A stretch of DNA of 51,458 nt from Rhodospirillaceae bacterium (GCA_016845145.1 JAERTE010000038.1:1-51458); one strand, 5' to 3'. Positions 42,527 through 51,243 are shown, counted from the first letter of the stretch. Made by a program: numbers and translations. The notes: generated by a model not told the origin, from the sequence alone.

Positions 42527-43161
42527 CCTTTGCCGAGTTGGGCGGCTTTGTCGTTCAGCATGGCGATCAATCCGTCGATGCCATCACGTTTCAGAATTTG
42601 GCGATATTCCGAGCGCCGCACGGCAAGTTCGCTGATACCGGTATCGAGTACGATATCGATGATCCGCCATTTGCCGTCCATTTGTTTGGTCACGTAAGTC
42701 AGGTCCACATCATCGCCACCGGGATTAATCAGGCGAGTTGCGACCAGTTGCGTGTGCTGCGGCCCGGCCTTGGCCGATATGGTCTCGAAGGATTGGCCTG
42801 AGAAGCCATCGAAGCGCGCTGCATATGTGGCGACACTGACTCGCGCAAAGGCTTCTACCAGGGTCCTTTTCTGCGTTTCCGGGGCCTTTCTCCAGTGTTT
42901 GCCCGACGCAATCTGGGTCATCAATCGCATATGGAAGGTGCCGTTCACATGCGGCGCCAGTTTTTCATAGCGACCGGCATAGCCAAGCTCTTTGGCGCGT
43001 TTCATGACCGAAACCAAAACGCCATGAAAATCAGTCACGATCGATGAGGGGCTTGTTGGTGACGCAGCGCTTTGGGCGACGGCGGAACCGCCGGCCCAAA
43101 CAGCAAAGACCAATGCCACCATTGCCAGGTGCCAACGTAGTTTCCGGGAATTGATTGTCAC
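42523..43161 (-). CDS. hpnM: HpnM-type MlaC-like periplasmic protein, copy 2
   Basis: 212 residues from GTG 43161, with a signal peptide (core HLAMVALVFAVWAGG, cleavage near AVAQ). The MlaC-like domain ends with GISELAVRRSEYRQILKRDG, as in HpnM. It is clearly a tandem duplicate of the upstream gene (shared SFHM/TFHM, LMTQI, VRRSEY, QILK). Probably a periplasmic carrier for hopanoids or the neighbouring lipid. It lies 36 bp after copy 1 on the same strand and is convergent with hpnL. Confidence 0.75.
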   Translation of the reverse strand: MTINSRKLRWHLAMVALVFAVWAGGSAVAQSAASPTSPSSIVTDFHGVLVSVMKRAKELGYAGRYEKLAPHVNGTFHMRLMTQIASGKHWRKAPETQKRTLVEAFARVSVATYAARFDGFSGQSFETISAKAGPQHTQLVATRLINPGGDDVDLTYVTKQMDGKWRIIDIVLDTGISELAVRRSEYRQILKRDGIDGLIAMLNDKAAQLGKG

Positions 43162-43197
43162 TTCAGGTCTACCAAAATCTCGATCGCCTATGCGCGT

Positions 43198-43845
43198 CTA
43201 CTGGGACATAAGCTCGTCGGCCTTGCCGTTCAATAGCTGGATCAGCGCCGGGATGCCGCCTTTCTTGAGAATTTGGTTGTATTCGGAGCGGCGGACCTTG
43301 AGCTCACTGATTCCGCTATCGACGATGACGTCGATCATCCGCCAGCCGATTTTAAAGCGCCGTGCCACGTAGGCGATGTTGATTTTTTCGCCGTCGGTTT
43401 TGAGCAGATGGGTCATCACCAATGTGGTTTTGCTTGGTCCCGGTTTTTCGGCGGTGACGTGGAAGGTCTCACCACTGTATCCGCTGAACAGAGTTGCCAA
43501 TGTGGCGACACTCATGCGCCGGAAAGCCGCAACCAATGATTTGCGCTCATCAATTGTTGCTTGCCCCCAGTAAGCGCCGGCACTGATCTGGGTCATCAAA
43601 GGCATGTGAAATGATTGCTCCACGGCCGGCGCCAAGCGTTTATAACGCTCGGTAACGTCCACCGATGCGGCGGATTTCATCACATCTATTAGAGAGGACT
43701 GAAACCGCTGAGCCACAGCGGACGCCGACGGCGATTCGGCCCTGACCCCTGTCTGAAGACCGAAAAGCACTGTCAAAAACACCAAAATGGCGACCCGGCG
43801 TTTTACAAAAGTGGCTTTTTCTGCGGCTATTCTGCAATTCCCCAT
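43198..43845 (-). CDS. hpnM: HpnM-type MlaC-like periplasmic protein, copy 1
   Basis: 215 residues from ATG 43845 (GGGAG at 8 bp). Signal peptide core VAILVFLTVLFGLQ, cleavage near VRAE. The MlaC-like domain includes SFHMPLMTQISAGAYWGQAT and the C-terminal GISELKVRRSEYNQILKKGG. The pairwise match with copy 2 extends through the whole mature protein, so this is a local tandem duplication. It is the first gene of a two-gene transcript. Confidence 0.75.
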   Translation of the reverse strand: MGNCRIAAEKATFVKRRVAILVFLTVLFGLQTGVRAESPSASAVAQRFQSSLIDVMKSAASVDVTERYKRLAPAVEQSFHMPLMTQISAGAYWGQATIDERKSLVAAFRRMSVATLATLFSGYSGETFHVTAEKPGPSKTTLVMTHLLKTDGEKINIAYVARRFKIGWRMIDVIVDSGISELKVRRSEYNQILKKGGIPALIQLLNGKADELMSQ

Positions 43846-44076
43846 ACTCAAGTCTCCCTAAAAAGCCCCAGAATACCTGCGTTCTCCACAACCACAGTGG
43901 TATCAGTTTTCGGGGTTTGCAAAAATGTCACAGCATTGCTGAATTATCGATTCCAAGGTTGCGGCTGCAACCAACATGGCCTAAAAGTGTTAAGAAATCG
44001 CAGCTGCGGATGGGCCGTTTTATCGGAAACGTTCAGGCTGTCACGGAGGCATGGGTGACGTGAAGGAATTGACACC

Positions 44077-44940
44077 GTGTTGAAACGGATTCTCGGAAAA
44101 CCGGTTGGCGTTTTCGCCCTCGCGTCAATTGTGGCGTTCACTCCCGTATTCCTGGGCGAGCAGGCGGCGCTGGCGACTAATGTGCAGAAGCCACTGGTTG
44201 CGCAAAATAACGGTGATGATGACGTCAATGACCCGTTGGAGCCTGTCAACCGGGCGGTTTTTCAGTTCAATGAAATGGTTCAGGACGCTGTGCTGCGGCC
44301 AGTCGGTCGAGCGTACAACGAAAATGTGCCTGCGCCTGCCCGTCAAGGGATTGGCAATTTCCTGAATAATCTTTCGAGCCCCGTAGTTGCGGCGAACAGT
44401 CTGCTGCAAGGCGACGTCAAGATGGCCTATGAGGTCTTGATCCGGTTTTTGATCAACTCCACTGCGGGTATCGGTGGACTTGTCGATGTTGTCAGCGAAG
44501 TTGATGGCGAGCTGCGCGATGAAGATTTCGGCCAGACCCTTGGCGTGTGGGGTTTTGGTGAAGGATTCTATCTGGTTCTTCCTGTCTTCGGCCCATCCAA
44601 CCCGCGTGACGCCATTGGTAAGTTTTTGGTAGATCCGTATTTTGGTGTGGTCGGTGATCGGATCAGCGACGCCAGCGCCGCTGCCGATTATTCCAAGCAG
44701 GCAGTCAGTGGCGTTGATGAATATGCCGGTGTCGTTGACGAGCTTGATCAGATCAAGAAAACATCCGTCGATTATTATGCGGCTATCCGCAGCTTATATC
44801 GGCAAAAGCGCAAATCCGAGATTTCCAATGGTGAAAACCTGGATTTGCCCTCAATCCCCAATCTCAGCTATGATCTGGTGCCCGAGGATTTCAGTCAGTC
44901 TTTGGCCGGAACCGGAACGCCCGCGACTGCCGCCAAATAA
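44077..44940 (+). CDS. mlaA: MlaA/VacJ-family outer-membrane lipid asymmetry protein, no lipobox
   Basis: 287 residues from GTG 44077. The MlaA core is clear: DPLEPVNRAVFQFNE (residues ~52-66), VRFLINSTAGIGGLVD-like IRFLINSTAGIGGLVDVV and EDFGQTLGVWGFGEGFYLV. MlaA normally is an outer-membrane lipoprotein that removes mislocalised phospholipids. Here the signal region AFTPVFLGEQAALA has no cysteine, so the protein lacks the usual lipid anchor. It lies close to three MlaC-like genes but away from any mlaFED operon in the window. The tail after residue ~240 is low-complexity. Confidence 0.88.
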   Translation: MLKRILGKPVGVFALASIVAFTPVFLGEQAALATNVQKPLVAQNNGDDDVNDPLEPVNRAVFQFNEMVQDAVLRPVGRAYNENVPAPARQGIGNFLNNLSSPVVAANSLLQGDVKMAYEVLIRFLINSTAGIGGLVDVVSEVDGELRDEDFGQTLGVWGFGEGFYLVLPVFGPSNPRDAIGKFLVDPYFGVVGDRISDASAAADYSKQAVSGVDEYAGVVDELDQIKKTSVDYYAAIRSLYRQKRKSEISNGENLDLPSIPNLSYDLVPEDFSQSLAGTGTPATAAK

Positions 44941-45023
44941 CGCCGGCACAACTGTCATTCAATGATACGCTTGATCCCGTCATCCGTTGACGTAGCTGTG
45001 ATCAGAACAAATCATGCACATTA

Positions 45024-45051
45024 TTGACATATCCTCGTTGTGTGTTATATT
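45024..45051 (+). promoter_or_regulatory. Strong sigma-70 promoter for rpoH
   Basis: TTGACA (45024-45029), 16-bp spacer, TATATT (45046-45051), the best consensus match in the window. Transcription would begin near 45058, leaving a leader of about 325 nt before rpoH. Confidence 0.7.
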
Positions 45052-45164
45052 GATAATATCCCTGGTGCCGATAATGGGCTGGGGAAGATGAAATCTGCGT
45101 CATCAGTGGCCATTTGGGGCTGAATGGCGCACCCGTTAATCGCTTCGATCAGGAGGATATGGGC

Positions 45165-45278
45165 ATGCGCAAGCGTATCTACATACATAAGCTAAATCAT
45201 CCCGCTTCAATATTTTGCACGTCAGGCCAAGCGATTGGCGATTGGCGCTCGCGTATTTCAATGGCCGCAGCCTGTTGA
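45165..45278 (+). CDS. Small ORF in the rpoH leader (possible leader peptide)
   Basis: 37 codons starting MRKRIYIHKL and ending in two Cys-type residues (AACC) before TGA at 45276-45278. ATG 45165 is 8 bp after a perfect AGGAGG (45151-45156); a second in-frame ATG (45159) is too near. It lies entirely between the rpoH promoter and rpoH, too short for a usual ORF scan. Basic N-terminus, no membrane helix. Translation could regulate rpoH expression. No homologue is known to me, and it might be chance. Confidence 0.4.
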   Translation: MRKRIYIHKLNHPASIFCTSGQAIGDWRSRISMAAAC

Positions 45279-45339
45279 TGCGCGTTTCCGGTCGCGGTTG
45301 TCCGTGTCCGGCCATAATGCCCAATTTCTGACACAACTA

Positions 45340-45358
45340 GCCTTTAAGACTCAAAGGC
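45340..45358 (+). promoter_or_regulatory. Hairpin before the rpoH ribosome site
   Basis: GCCTTT (45340-45345) and AAAGGC (45353-45358) with a 7-nt loop, ending about 13 nt before the AAGGA of rpoH. A small stem of this kind next to the Shine-Dalgarno could be part of an RNA thermosensor, but the arm does not pair with the Shine-Dalgarno itself. Confidence 0.35.
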
Positions 45359-45382
45359 ACTGCAAGTAAAAAGGATGATACG

Positions 45383-46276
45383 ATGTCGAATTTCGCACTC
45401 CCCGCCGTTCCCGTAGAAGGAGGGCTTTCACGCTACTTCCGCGAAGTCTGGCGCTTTCCGATTTTGGAAAAGAAAGAAGAACAGGCACTGGCGATCAGCT
45501 GGCGCGACAACGAAGACGTCGATGCCGCACACAAATTGGTGACCTCTCACCTTCGATTGGTCTGCAAGATCGCCATGGGGTACAAGGGATACGGTTTGCC
45601 CATGGCCGACTTGGTGTCTGAGGGGAATATCGGATTGATGAAGGCCGTGAAGAAATTTGATCCCGATATGGGATTCCGTCTCTCCACCTATGCCATGTGG
45701 TGGATCAAGGCGGCGATTACGGAGCACATCTTGAAGTCCTGGTCCTTGGTGAAACTCGGCACCGTGGCGTCGCAAAAGAAACTGTTTTTCTCTCTGCGTT
45801 CCATCAAGTCGAAACTAGGTGTTGCTGATAATGGTGATTTGAGCGATGCCGACGCCAAGTTGATCGCAGACAATACCAACGTTTCCGTGGCCGACGTCAG
45901 GCAGATCAGCGGTCGGTTGGGCTCGCGGGACATGTCGCTGAACGCGCCGGTCACGCAAGATGACGAATCGACGACCTTCCAAGACACCTTGGTCAGTGAA
46001 GGGCCAAGCCCCGAAGCCGCGTTCGCGGAAACGGAAGAGTTCGATTATCGCCATTCGATCTTGCAGAAAGCACTTGCCGAATTGCCCGAGCGCGAGCGGG
46101 ATATTCTGATTGAACGCCGCCTCAAGGATGATCCGGTGACGCTGGAGGAATTGGGCAAGGTATATGGCATCAGCCGTGAACGCGTGCGGCAACTGGAAGC
46201 ACGGGCATACGACAAAATCGAGAAGTTGGTCCGGGCTACTGTTGAAGGCACGGATGCGGCCCTGGCGCCCGCTTAG
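45383..46276 (+). CDS. rpoH: RNA polymerase heat-shock sigma factor RpoH
   Basis: 297 residues, sigma-70 family group 3. Region 2 is evident (DLVSEGNIGLMKAVKKFDPD, then FRLSTYAMWWIKAAI), followed by the diagnostic RpoH box QKKLFFSLR at residues 131-139 and a region 4 HTH (TLEELGKVYGISRERVRQLE). It directs transcription of chaperone and protease genes after heat shock. AAGGA lies 7 bp before ATG 45383. Many alphaproteobacteria have two RpoH proteins; which paralogue this is cannot be settled here. The long leader suggests post-transcriptional control. Confidence 0.95.
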   Translation: MSNFALPAVPVEGGLSRYFREVWRFPILEKKEEQALAISWRDNEDVDAAHKLVTSHLRLVCKIAMGYKGYGLPMADLVSEGNIGLMKAVKKFDPDMGFRLSTYAMWWIKAAITEHILKSWSLVKLGTVASQKKLFFSLRSIKSKLGVADNGDLSDADAKLIADNTNVSVADVRQISGRLGSRDMSLNAPVTQDDESTTFQDTLVSEGPSPEAAFAETEEFDYRHSILQKALAELPERERDILIERRLKDDPVTLEELGKVYGISRERVRQLEARAYDKIEKLVRATVEGTDAALAPA

Positions 46277-46309
46277 CCAGCAATCGAACTGTAAGGCGGC
46301 GAGGCCCGT

Positions 46310-47056
46310 TTGATCCATCTGTTCACGGATTTCGGCCTCGCTGGCCCTTATATCGGACAAGTCAAAGCCGTGCTGGCCCGCGCTAGTCCCGCTACGCCAG
46401 TGATTGATCTGCTTTCCGATGCACCGCCGTTCAACCCGAAAGCCGCAGCCTATTTGCTTGGCGCCTATGACAGCGGGGCCGAGCCTGGCGACGTAATTGT
46501 CGGGGTTGTCGATCCGGGCGTTGGCAGTGCGCGCGCCGGCTTGGTCATTGAGGCGGATGGGGTTTGGTACGTGGGTCCCGACAACGGCATATTCGAGGCC
46601 GTGATGCGCCAGGCAGAGAGCCCGCCCAATTGTTGGAAAATCGTCTGGCGCCCAACTCATGCTTCGGCTTCGTTCCATGGCCGCGATATTTTTGCGCCAA
46701 TCGCTGCACTGATTGCAGACGGCAACACCCCCGATGACGATCATGAAGATCGGTATCTATCGATGTCAGTGGATGGCATCCGCCGGGGCGACTGGCCCGA
46801 TGATCTGAACGAAGTGATCTACATCGACGCGTTTGGAAACTTGGTAAGCGGTATCCGCGGTATTTCACTTCGAGAACCGGAAACTTTATGTGCCGGTGAC
46901 AACGCTTTGCCGCGGCGGCGGACATTCTCCGACGTTGGTCCAAGTGAGTCCTTTTGTTATGTGAATTCCAATGGTCTAATGGAAATAGCCGTGAACATGG
47001 GGCGGGCGGATGAGGCATTGGGCCTGTCGATTGGTGATCAAATATCGATTTGTTGA
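46310..47056 (+). CDS. SAM hydrolase (SAM-dependent chlorinase/fluorinase-like family)
   Basis: 248 residues, formerly DUF62. The conserved water-activating triad is Asp68 and Arg75 in VVDPGVGSARAG and His123 in SFHGRDIFAP; TDFG near the N-terminus and NGLMEIAVNMGRA near the end contact SAM. Family members hydrolyse S-adenosylmethionine to adenosine and methionine; true halogenases differ in the active site. It starts with TTG at 46310, 33 bp after rpoH, and may be co-transcribed. Confidence 0.85.
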   Translation: MIHLFTDFGLAGPYIGQVKAVLARASPATPVIDLLSDAPPFNPKAAAYLLGAYDSGAEPGDVIVGVVDPGVGSARAGLVIEADGVWYVGPDNGIFEAVMRQAESPPNCWKIVWRPTHASASFHGRDIFAPIAALIADGNTPDDDHEDRYLSMSVDGIRRGDWPDDLNEVIYIDAFGNLVSGIRGISLREPETLCAGDNALPRRRTFSDVGPSESFCYVNSNGLMEIAVNMGRADEALGLSIGDQISIC

Positions 47057-47193
47057 ATTTAGTATTTCGCTTTGATTGTCTATCGTCGGGGAGGTTACAG
47101 GATAGGCGGATCAATTCGTTTTGAGTTTCTGTATTAAAGCCAATAAAAAGGCAGTGGAAACACAGTGATCTGTCGGGTTAAAGTTAAAACAGT

Positions 47194-48018
47194 ATGTCGC
47201 TGAAAATAAAATTCTGGGGGGTCCGGGGCAGCATCGCATGTGCCTCACCGGATCACATGAAATACGGCGGGAACACCAGCTGCATAGAAGTGCAGGCGGG
47301 GGAGCATACGTTTGTCATGGATGCCGGCACGGGCATCCGGAATTTCTCCAAGGTTATCCTGGAGCGCGACGTGCGCAAAACCTATCTGCTGCTGACCCAT
47401 ACGCATTGGGACCACATCAACGGATTTCCGTTTTTTATTCCGGCCTACGACCCGAAGCGCTCGATTACCATCCGTGCAGGGCACTTGAAGCACCAAGGTG
47501 GTGTGCAGAACGTGCTGTCGACACAGATGCACAACCCGATGTTCCCCGTGCCGCTGGAGGCCATGCAGGCCAATCTGGCGTTTGAGGATTTCGAGGCTGG
47601 TGAAGATTTCAAGCTGTTCGACGATGTCCAAATTAGGACGACGCCCTTGAACCACCCGAACGGCGCCACCGCGTACCGGGTTGAGCACAAGGGCAAATCA
47701 GTTGTTTACGTTACCGACACCGAGCACATTCCCGGCAAACCCGACCAAAACATTCTGGCCCTGATCGAGGGCGCGGACATGGTCATTTACGATTGCACCT
47801 ACACCGAGGATGAATTCCCCGAAAAGATCGGTTGGGGGCATTCCACCTGGAACGAGGGCATGCGCCTGTGTCAGGCGGCGAACGTCAAGCGGCACGCCAT
47901 TTTCCACCATGATCCCGAGCATACGGACGACTTCATGGATGCCATGGCCGAAGAGGTCGCGGACGCCTGGAGCGGCAACTTTATCTGCCGCGAAAACATG
48001 GAAATCATCCTCGACTGA
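47194..48018 (+). CDS. MBL-fold metallo-hydrolase
   Basis: 274 residues. The zinc motif is His69-x-His71-x-Asp73-His74 in LLTHTHWDHINGFPF, and later ligands are in PLNHPNG, VTDTEH and FHHDPEHTDD. The N-terminus KIKFWGVRGSIACASP with KYGGNTSCIEV is the common pattern of a bacterial subgroup related to PhnP/class-II cAMP phosphodiesterases. Substrate unknown, probably a phosphodiester or cyclic nucleotide. PhnP-like activity would be attractive next to phosphonate genes, but the gene is 10 kb from them and no other C-P lyase gene is present. Confidence 0.8.
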   Translation: MSLKIKFWGVRGSIACASPDHMKYGGNTSCIEVQAGEHTFVMDAGTGIRNFSKVILERDVRKTYLLLTHTHWDHINGFPFFIPAYDPKRSITIRAGHLKHQGGVQNVLSTQMHNPMFPVPLEAMQANLAFEDFEAGEDFKLFDDVQIRTTPLNHPNGATAYRVEHKGKSVVYVTDTEHIPGKPDQNILALIEGADMVIYDCTYTEDEFPEKIGWGHSTWNEGMRLCQAANVKRHAIFHHDPEHTDDFMDAMAEEVADAWSGNFICRENMEIILD

Positions 48019-48063
48019 GTGCGGCCCTAGTGTGGCGCAAATCGGGGTTAATCTTTCTGCAGC

Positions 48064-48864
48064 TTAGTTGGTTTTGACTGCCGGCGCCGGCGCATTGGCA
48101 GGCGCGGGGGCTTGTTGTGCGGTGTTCTTGGCTTTGTTTTTGCCGACGGACTTGAGCATGTCTTTCAAGTTGGCCGATTCGTCACAGCGTTTTTGTTGTT
48201 CCAGGTTCATCCGTTCCACACGCAACTGAATGCGCCGGTTGGTGGCCTGGTTTTCCTTGATCGGTTTTCCTTCAAGGTCGCGGTTGGGGACTTTCGGGTC
48301 GGTGGCGGCAAAACCAATGGCGCGGAAACGAAATGGCTGCAGTTCTTGGGATATGAAAAAGCGGGTGACGCGCGCCGCGCGTGCCGACGACAGTTCCCAG
48401 TTTGACGGAAACTTGGCGGTCTTGATCGGGACGTCGTCCGTATGGCCTTCGACATTGATATTGAAACAAGCGAACTTCGGCGCGGCCAGCATGATGCCCA
48501 TTTTCTCCAGCACCGGAATGGCGGCTTTGCGCAGTTCCGCCGAGCCCGGTTTGAAGAACGCGCCCGAACGCATCTCGATGGTAATGCCACGCGAATCCTG
48601 TGACACCTCCATTACCTGATCGGCGCTCATATCGAAGACGATGTCTTCCAGTTCAATCTTCAGTTCCTGGGTTGTGGTGGCTTGCTGTTCCTTGCTGCCA
48701 ACGTTCGATGCGATGGCGGCGGCGGCTTCCTCATAGGCCGGGATGTCAAACTCGGCGAAGGTCAGCAGCATGACGAAAAACGCCATCAGCAGGGTGATGG
48801 CATCGGCATAGGTGGCGAGCCACGATTCGTCTACCGGTTCCTCGTCGGGAGGCGGTGGCGGCAT
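48064..48864 (-). CDS. motB: MotB-type flagellar stator/OmpA-domain protein
   Basis: 266 residues. One N-terminal helix with the proton-path Asp21 in TYADAITLLMAFFVMLLTF, a linker, and an OmpA peptidoglycan-binding domain (VEGHTDDVPIKTAKFPSNWE, then LSSARAARVTRFF and NRRIQLRVE). It works with MotA as ion-conducting stator. The last ~25 residues are Ala/Pro-rich, and a Pro-rich N-terminus (MPPPPPDEEP) precedes the helix. It follows motA by 42 bp on the same strand. Confidence 0.88.
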   Translation of the reverse strand: MPPPPPDEEPVDESWLATYADAITLLMAFFVMLLTFAEFDIPAYEEAAAAIASNVGSKEQQATTTQELKIELEDIVFDMSADQVMEVSQDSRGITIEMRSGAFFKPGSAELRKAAIPVLEKMGIMLAAPKFACFNINVEGHTDDVPIKTAKFPSNWELSSARAARVTRFFISQELQPFRFRAIGFAATDPKVPNRDLEGKPIKENQATNRRIQLRVERMNLEQQKRCDESANLKDMLKSVGKNKAKNTAQQAPAPANAPAPAVKTN

Positions 48865-48906
48865 GGTCTATATCTCGCTATGTCCGAAAATCATCAAGAG
48901 ATCGGA

Positions 48907-49701
48907 TCACCTTTTCATTTTGTCGATATTGAAGTGAATGCTCGGGTCAAGGAAACCGTTCAGGCGGTCCTGGATGTAGCGCGGCGATTTTTTCTCGGCC
49001 AGCATCACCAAGCCCTCGACCACGATGTAGTTGCGAAACCTGAGGATGCTTTCGCGCTGCGCCATCTTCGAGGCGGCGGGCATGAACAGCACGCGCGAGA
49101 ACAACACGCCGTAAAGTGTCGTCAGCATGGCAACCGCCAGGCCCTTGCCCAGCTCGGACGGATCGCCACCCATGTTATCGAGCATGATGATCAGGCCGAC
49201 CAGCGTACCCACCATGCCAAACGCCGGCGAAGAGGCGGCCATATCCTTCATGATGTTCACTGGCGCCATGTTGCGCCCATAGGTGCTTTCAACGAAATTG
49301 CCCATGATCTCCCGCACCTCGTCGCCGGTGTATCCGGAGATCACGCAATCGACGCCGAATTTCAGCAGCTTGTCGCTGCGCACGGCTTTTTTCGATTCAC
49401 TCTCAAGCGCTACGGGGCCGTTTTTCTGCACCGCGTAGGCCCAGCGGATCAACCGCCCGACCTCGGCCTTCAACATGTCGCGACCGATCTCAGGCGCGTT
49501 CAGAATTTTCATCACCAGTTTCAGCGACAAGATAACGTAGCGTGGCTCATAGGAAATAAATGTGGCGCCGAGCGTGCCGCCGACGACCATAAAGAAGCTC
49601 GCCAGATGCAGGAACAGCAGGTAGTTGTCGGTACTCAACATGATCGAGCCGACGACCAATCCGACCGATACCAACAGGCCAATAATTGTCGCTATAGACA
49701 T
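48907..49701 (-). CDS. motA: MotA-type flagellar stator protein
   Basis: 264 residues, four membrane helices (about 1-22, 30-50, 150-172, 183-205) with the large cytoplasmic loop between helices 2 and 3. The conserved block SSPAFGMVGTLVGLIIMLDN holds the proline and glycine of the ion path. The partner of MotB downstream. PomA-type versus MotA-type ion use is not decidable by eye. No other flagellar genes are in the window. Confidence 0.88.
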   Translation of the reverse strand: MSIATIIGLLVSVGLVVGSIMLSTDNYLLFLHLASFFMVVGGTLGATFISYEPRYVILSLKLVMKILNAPEIGRDMLKAEVGRLIRWAYAVQKNGPVALESESKKAVRSDKLLKFGVDCVISGYTGDEVREIMGNFVESTYGRNMAPVNIMKDMAASSPAFGMVGTLVGLIIMLDNMGGDPSELGKGLAVAMLTTLYGVLFSRVLFMPAASKMAQRESILRFRNYIVVEGLVMLAEKKSPRYIQDRLNGFLDPSIHFNIDKMKR

Positions 49702-49811
49702 TCAGAATCTCGCATCCACTCAGGAGACACGGTGTACCCCGCCACCCCGTATTTCGATCGATATTAGCATCCCAATCGTTCTTACACTAATCATTAACCC
49801 AACAAAGTAAT

Positions 49812-49830
49812 GGAATCGTTAACGGATTCC
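49812..49830. promoter_or_regulatory. Short hairpin between motA and hlyD
   Basis: GGAATC (49812-49817) and GATTCC (49825-49830) around GTTAACG. It lies 54 bp past the hlyD stop and before motA in the direction of transcription. It may be a weak terminator of the secretion operon or an operator; no U-run follows. Confidence 0.3.
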
Positions 49831-49883
49831 GGTTGCCGCCGTTTGCTCAGACGTGTGCGGAAAAGTGTACCTACGGTGTAATC

Positions 49884-51200
49884 TCAGCGTTCGCGGAAAG
49901 CTTCGTGCTTCATTTTCAGTACCGGCCTGATCAAGTAGTCCATGACCGACTTCTTGCCGGTGTGAATATCCACCGTTGCCTGCATGCCCGGCGTGATCGG
50001 CAGGTCGCCCTCCTGGTCGCCGAGAAAATTGCGTTCGGTCGAGACAACGACGCGGAAAAACGGCGTGCCGTCCTCGTCGGTACTGGAATCGGCGCCGACG
50101 CGGATCACCTCGCCATCCAAGCCGCCATAGCGGGCAAAGTCGTAACTGGAAATCTTTACCACCGCTTTTTGGCCTTCGGTAATAAAACCGCGCTCGGTGG
50201 GGTTGATCTTTGCCTCGATCACCAGCCGTTCACCGGTCGGCACGATTTCCAAGATCGGTTCGCCCGATTTCACGACGCCGCCAATGGTGTTGTAGCGCAT
50301 GTTCTTCACGACGCCGTCGATGGGGCTTTTGATACTTGCGCGGATGCCCTGTTCGGTGGCTTTTGTCAGCAGTTCCTCAATGCGTGCGATGGATTGCTGG
50401 GTCTTGCCCAACTCGTCTCTCGCCTCGCGGCGGAAACGGTCTTCGCTTTCGCCCAGGCGCTGGCGCGCCTCTTCCACAGCAGCCTGCGCTTTCGGAATGG
50501 ATGGGGTCAGGCTTCTCATCTCACCATCCAGGCTTTCCACCTCGGCTTCCAATTCCAAGTGCTCAACCCGCGATGTCAGGCCTTCGGTAAGCAACGACTT
50601 GGAGATCTTCAGCCGCTCCTGGGCGAGGCTTAAATTGCGCGCCACCGCCTTGCGTTGCGCCTGGAGTTCCTGGGTTTCGAGTTCTTTTTGCTTCACTTGT
50701 TCCGCCATGACACGCAGCGTCGAGGCAAATTCGCGCCGGCGTGCCTCAAACGCCTGGCGCTGGGCCTGCACCAAGGTCGGGCGCCGTTCGGCGATATCGG
50801 CGGGGAAACTGAGATCGGCACCCTCGGCCTCGGCGAGTAAGCGTGCGCGGGTTAGAAATTCGCTGTCCAATCGGACCTGCAGTTCTTCCTTGTTGGTACC
50901 GCTCGACGCCAAGTCGAGCAGGACCAAATTATCGCCTTTCTTTACGACGTCGCCTTCAGAGACGTACAAATCCTCGATAATGCCGCCTTCCAAGTGTTGC
51001 ACCACTTTGACCTTGCCCAGCGGGACGACCTCGCCCGATGCAACCGCGACCTCGTCCAATTCGGCGAAGTAGGCCCAAGTGATCATGCCGATCATGGTGA
51101 TCATCACCGGCCAGGCGAACATGCGCCAACTGGGCAACGGGTGCTCGGTCAGTAAAGCATCCAATCGGGGCGACGTGGTCCGGTCTTCGTGTGTGCTCAT
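49884..51200 (-). CDS. Type I secretion membrane-fusion protein (HlyD family)
   Basis: 438 residues. An N-terminal cytoplasmic tail and membrane helix (about residues 28-47, WPVMITMIGMITWAYFAEL), a lipoyl half-motif VVQHLEGGIIEDLYVSEGDVV, a long coiled coil (about 105-290) and the return half with SPIDGVVKNMRYNTIGGVV. The C-terminal beta-barrel ends VDIHTGKKSVMDYLIRPVLK, characteristic of type I secretion adaptors. It links an ABC exporter with TolC. No ABC protein is visible before the window ends; the gene 43 bp upstream is only partly present. Confidence 0.92.
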   Translation of the reverse strand: MSTHEDRTTSPRLDALLTEHPLPSWRMFAWPVMITMIGMITWAYFAELDEVAVASGEVVPLGKVKVVQHLEGGIIEDLYVSEGDVVKKGDNLVLLDLASSGTNKEELQVRLDSEFLTRARLLAEAEGADLSFPADIAERRPTLVQAQRQAFEARRREFASTLRVMAEQVKQKELETQELQAQRKAVARNLSLAQERLKISKSLLTEGLTSRVEHLELEAEVESLDGEMRSLTPSIPKAQAAVEEARQRLGESEDRFRREARDELGKTQQSIARIEELLTKATEQGIRASIKSPIDGVVKNMRYNTIGGVVKSGEPILEIVPTGERLVIEAKINPTERGFITEGQKAVVKISSYDFARYGGLDGEVIRVGADSSTDEDGTPFFRVVVSTERNFLGDQEGDLPITPGMQATVDIHTGKKSVMDYLIRPVLKMKHEAFRER

Positions 51201-51243
51201 GGCGTCACCTTAACTCCGTTCATGCGGCCGGTCATCGGCCTTA

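Larger units (their letters stand above)
44941..45382. other. mlaA-rpoH intergenic region with promoter and long leader
   Basis: 442 bp. It holds a near-consensus sigma-70 promoter (45024-45051), a predicted leader of about 325 nt, a small ORF with a strong ribosome site (45165-45278) and a short hairpin close to the rpoH start (45340-45358). These are listed separately. No terminator for mlaA is evident. Confidence 0.6.

Noticed and set aside
47194..48018. MBL-fold protein as PhnP of a C-P lyase pathway
   Set aside because: No phnG-M genes, distant from the phosphonate set, and the sequence fits a broad MBL subgroup equally well.
48682..49767. 361-codon plus-strand frame over motA and the end of motB
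   Set aside because: His/Gln/Arg-rich translation typical of an antisense shadow; motA and motB are clear.
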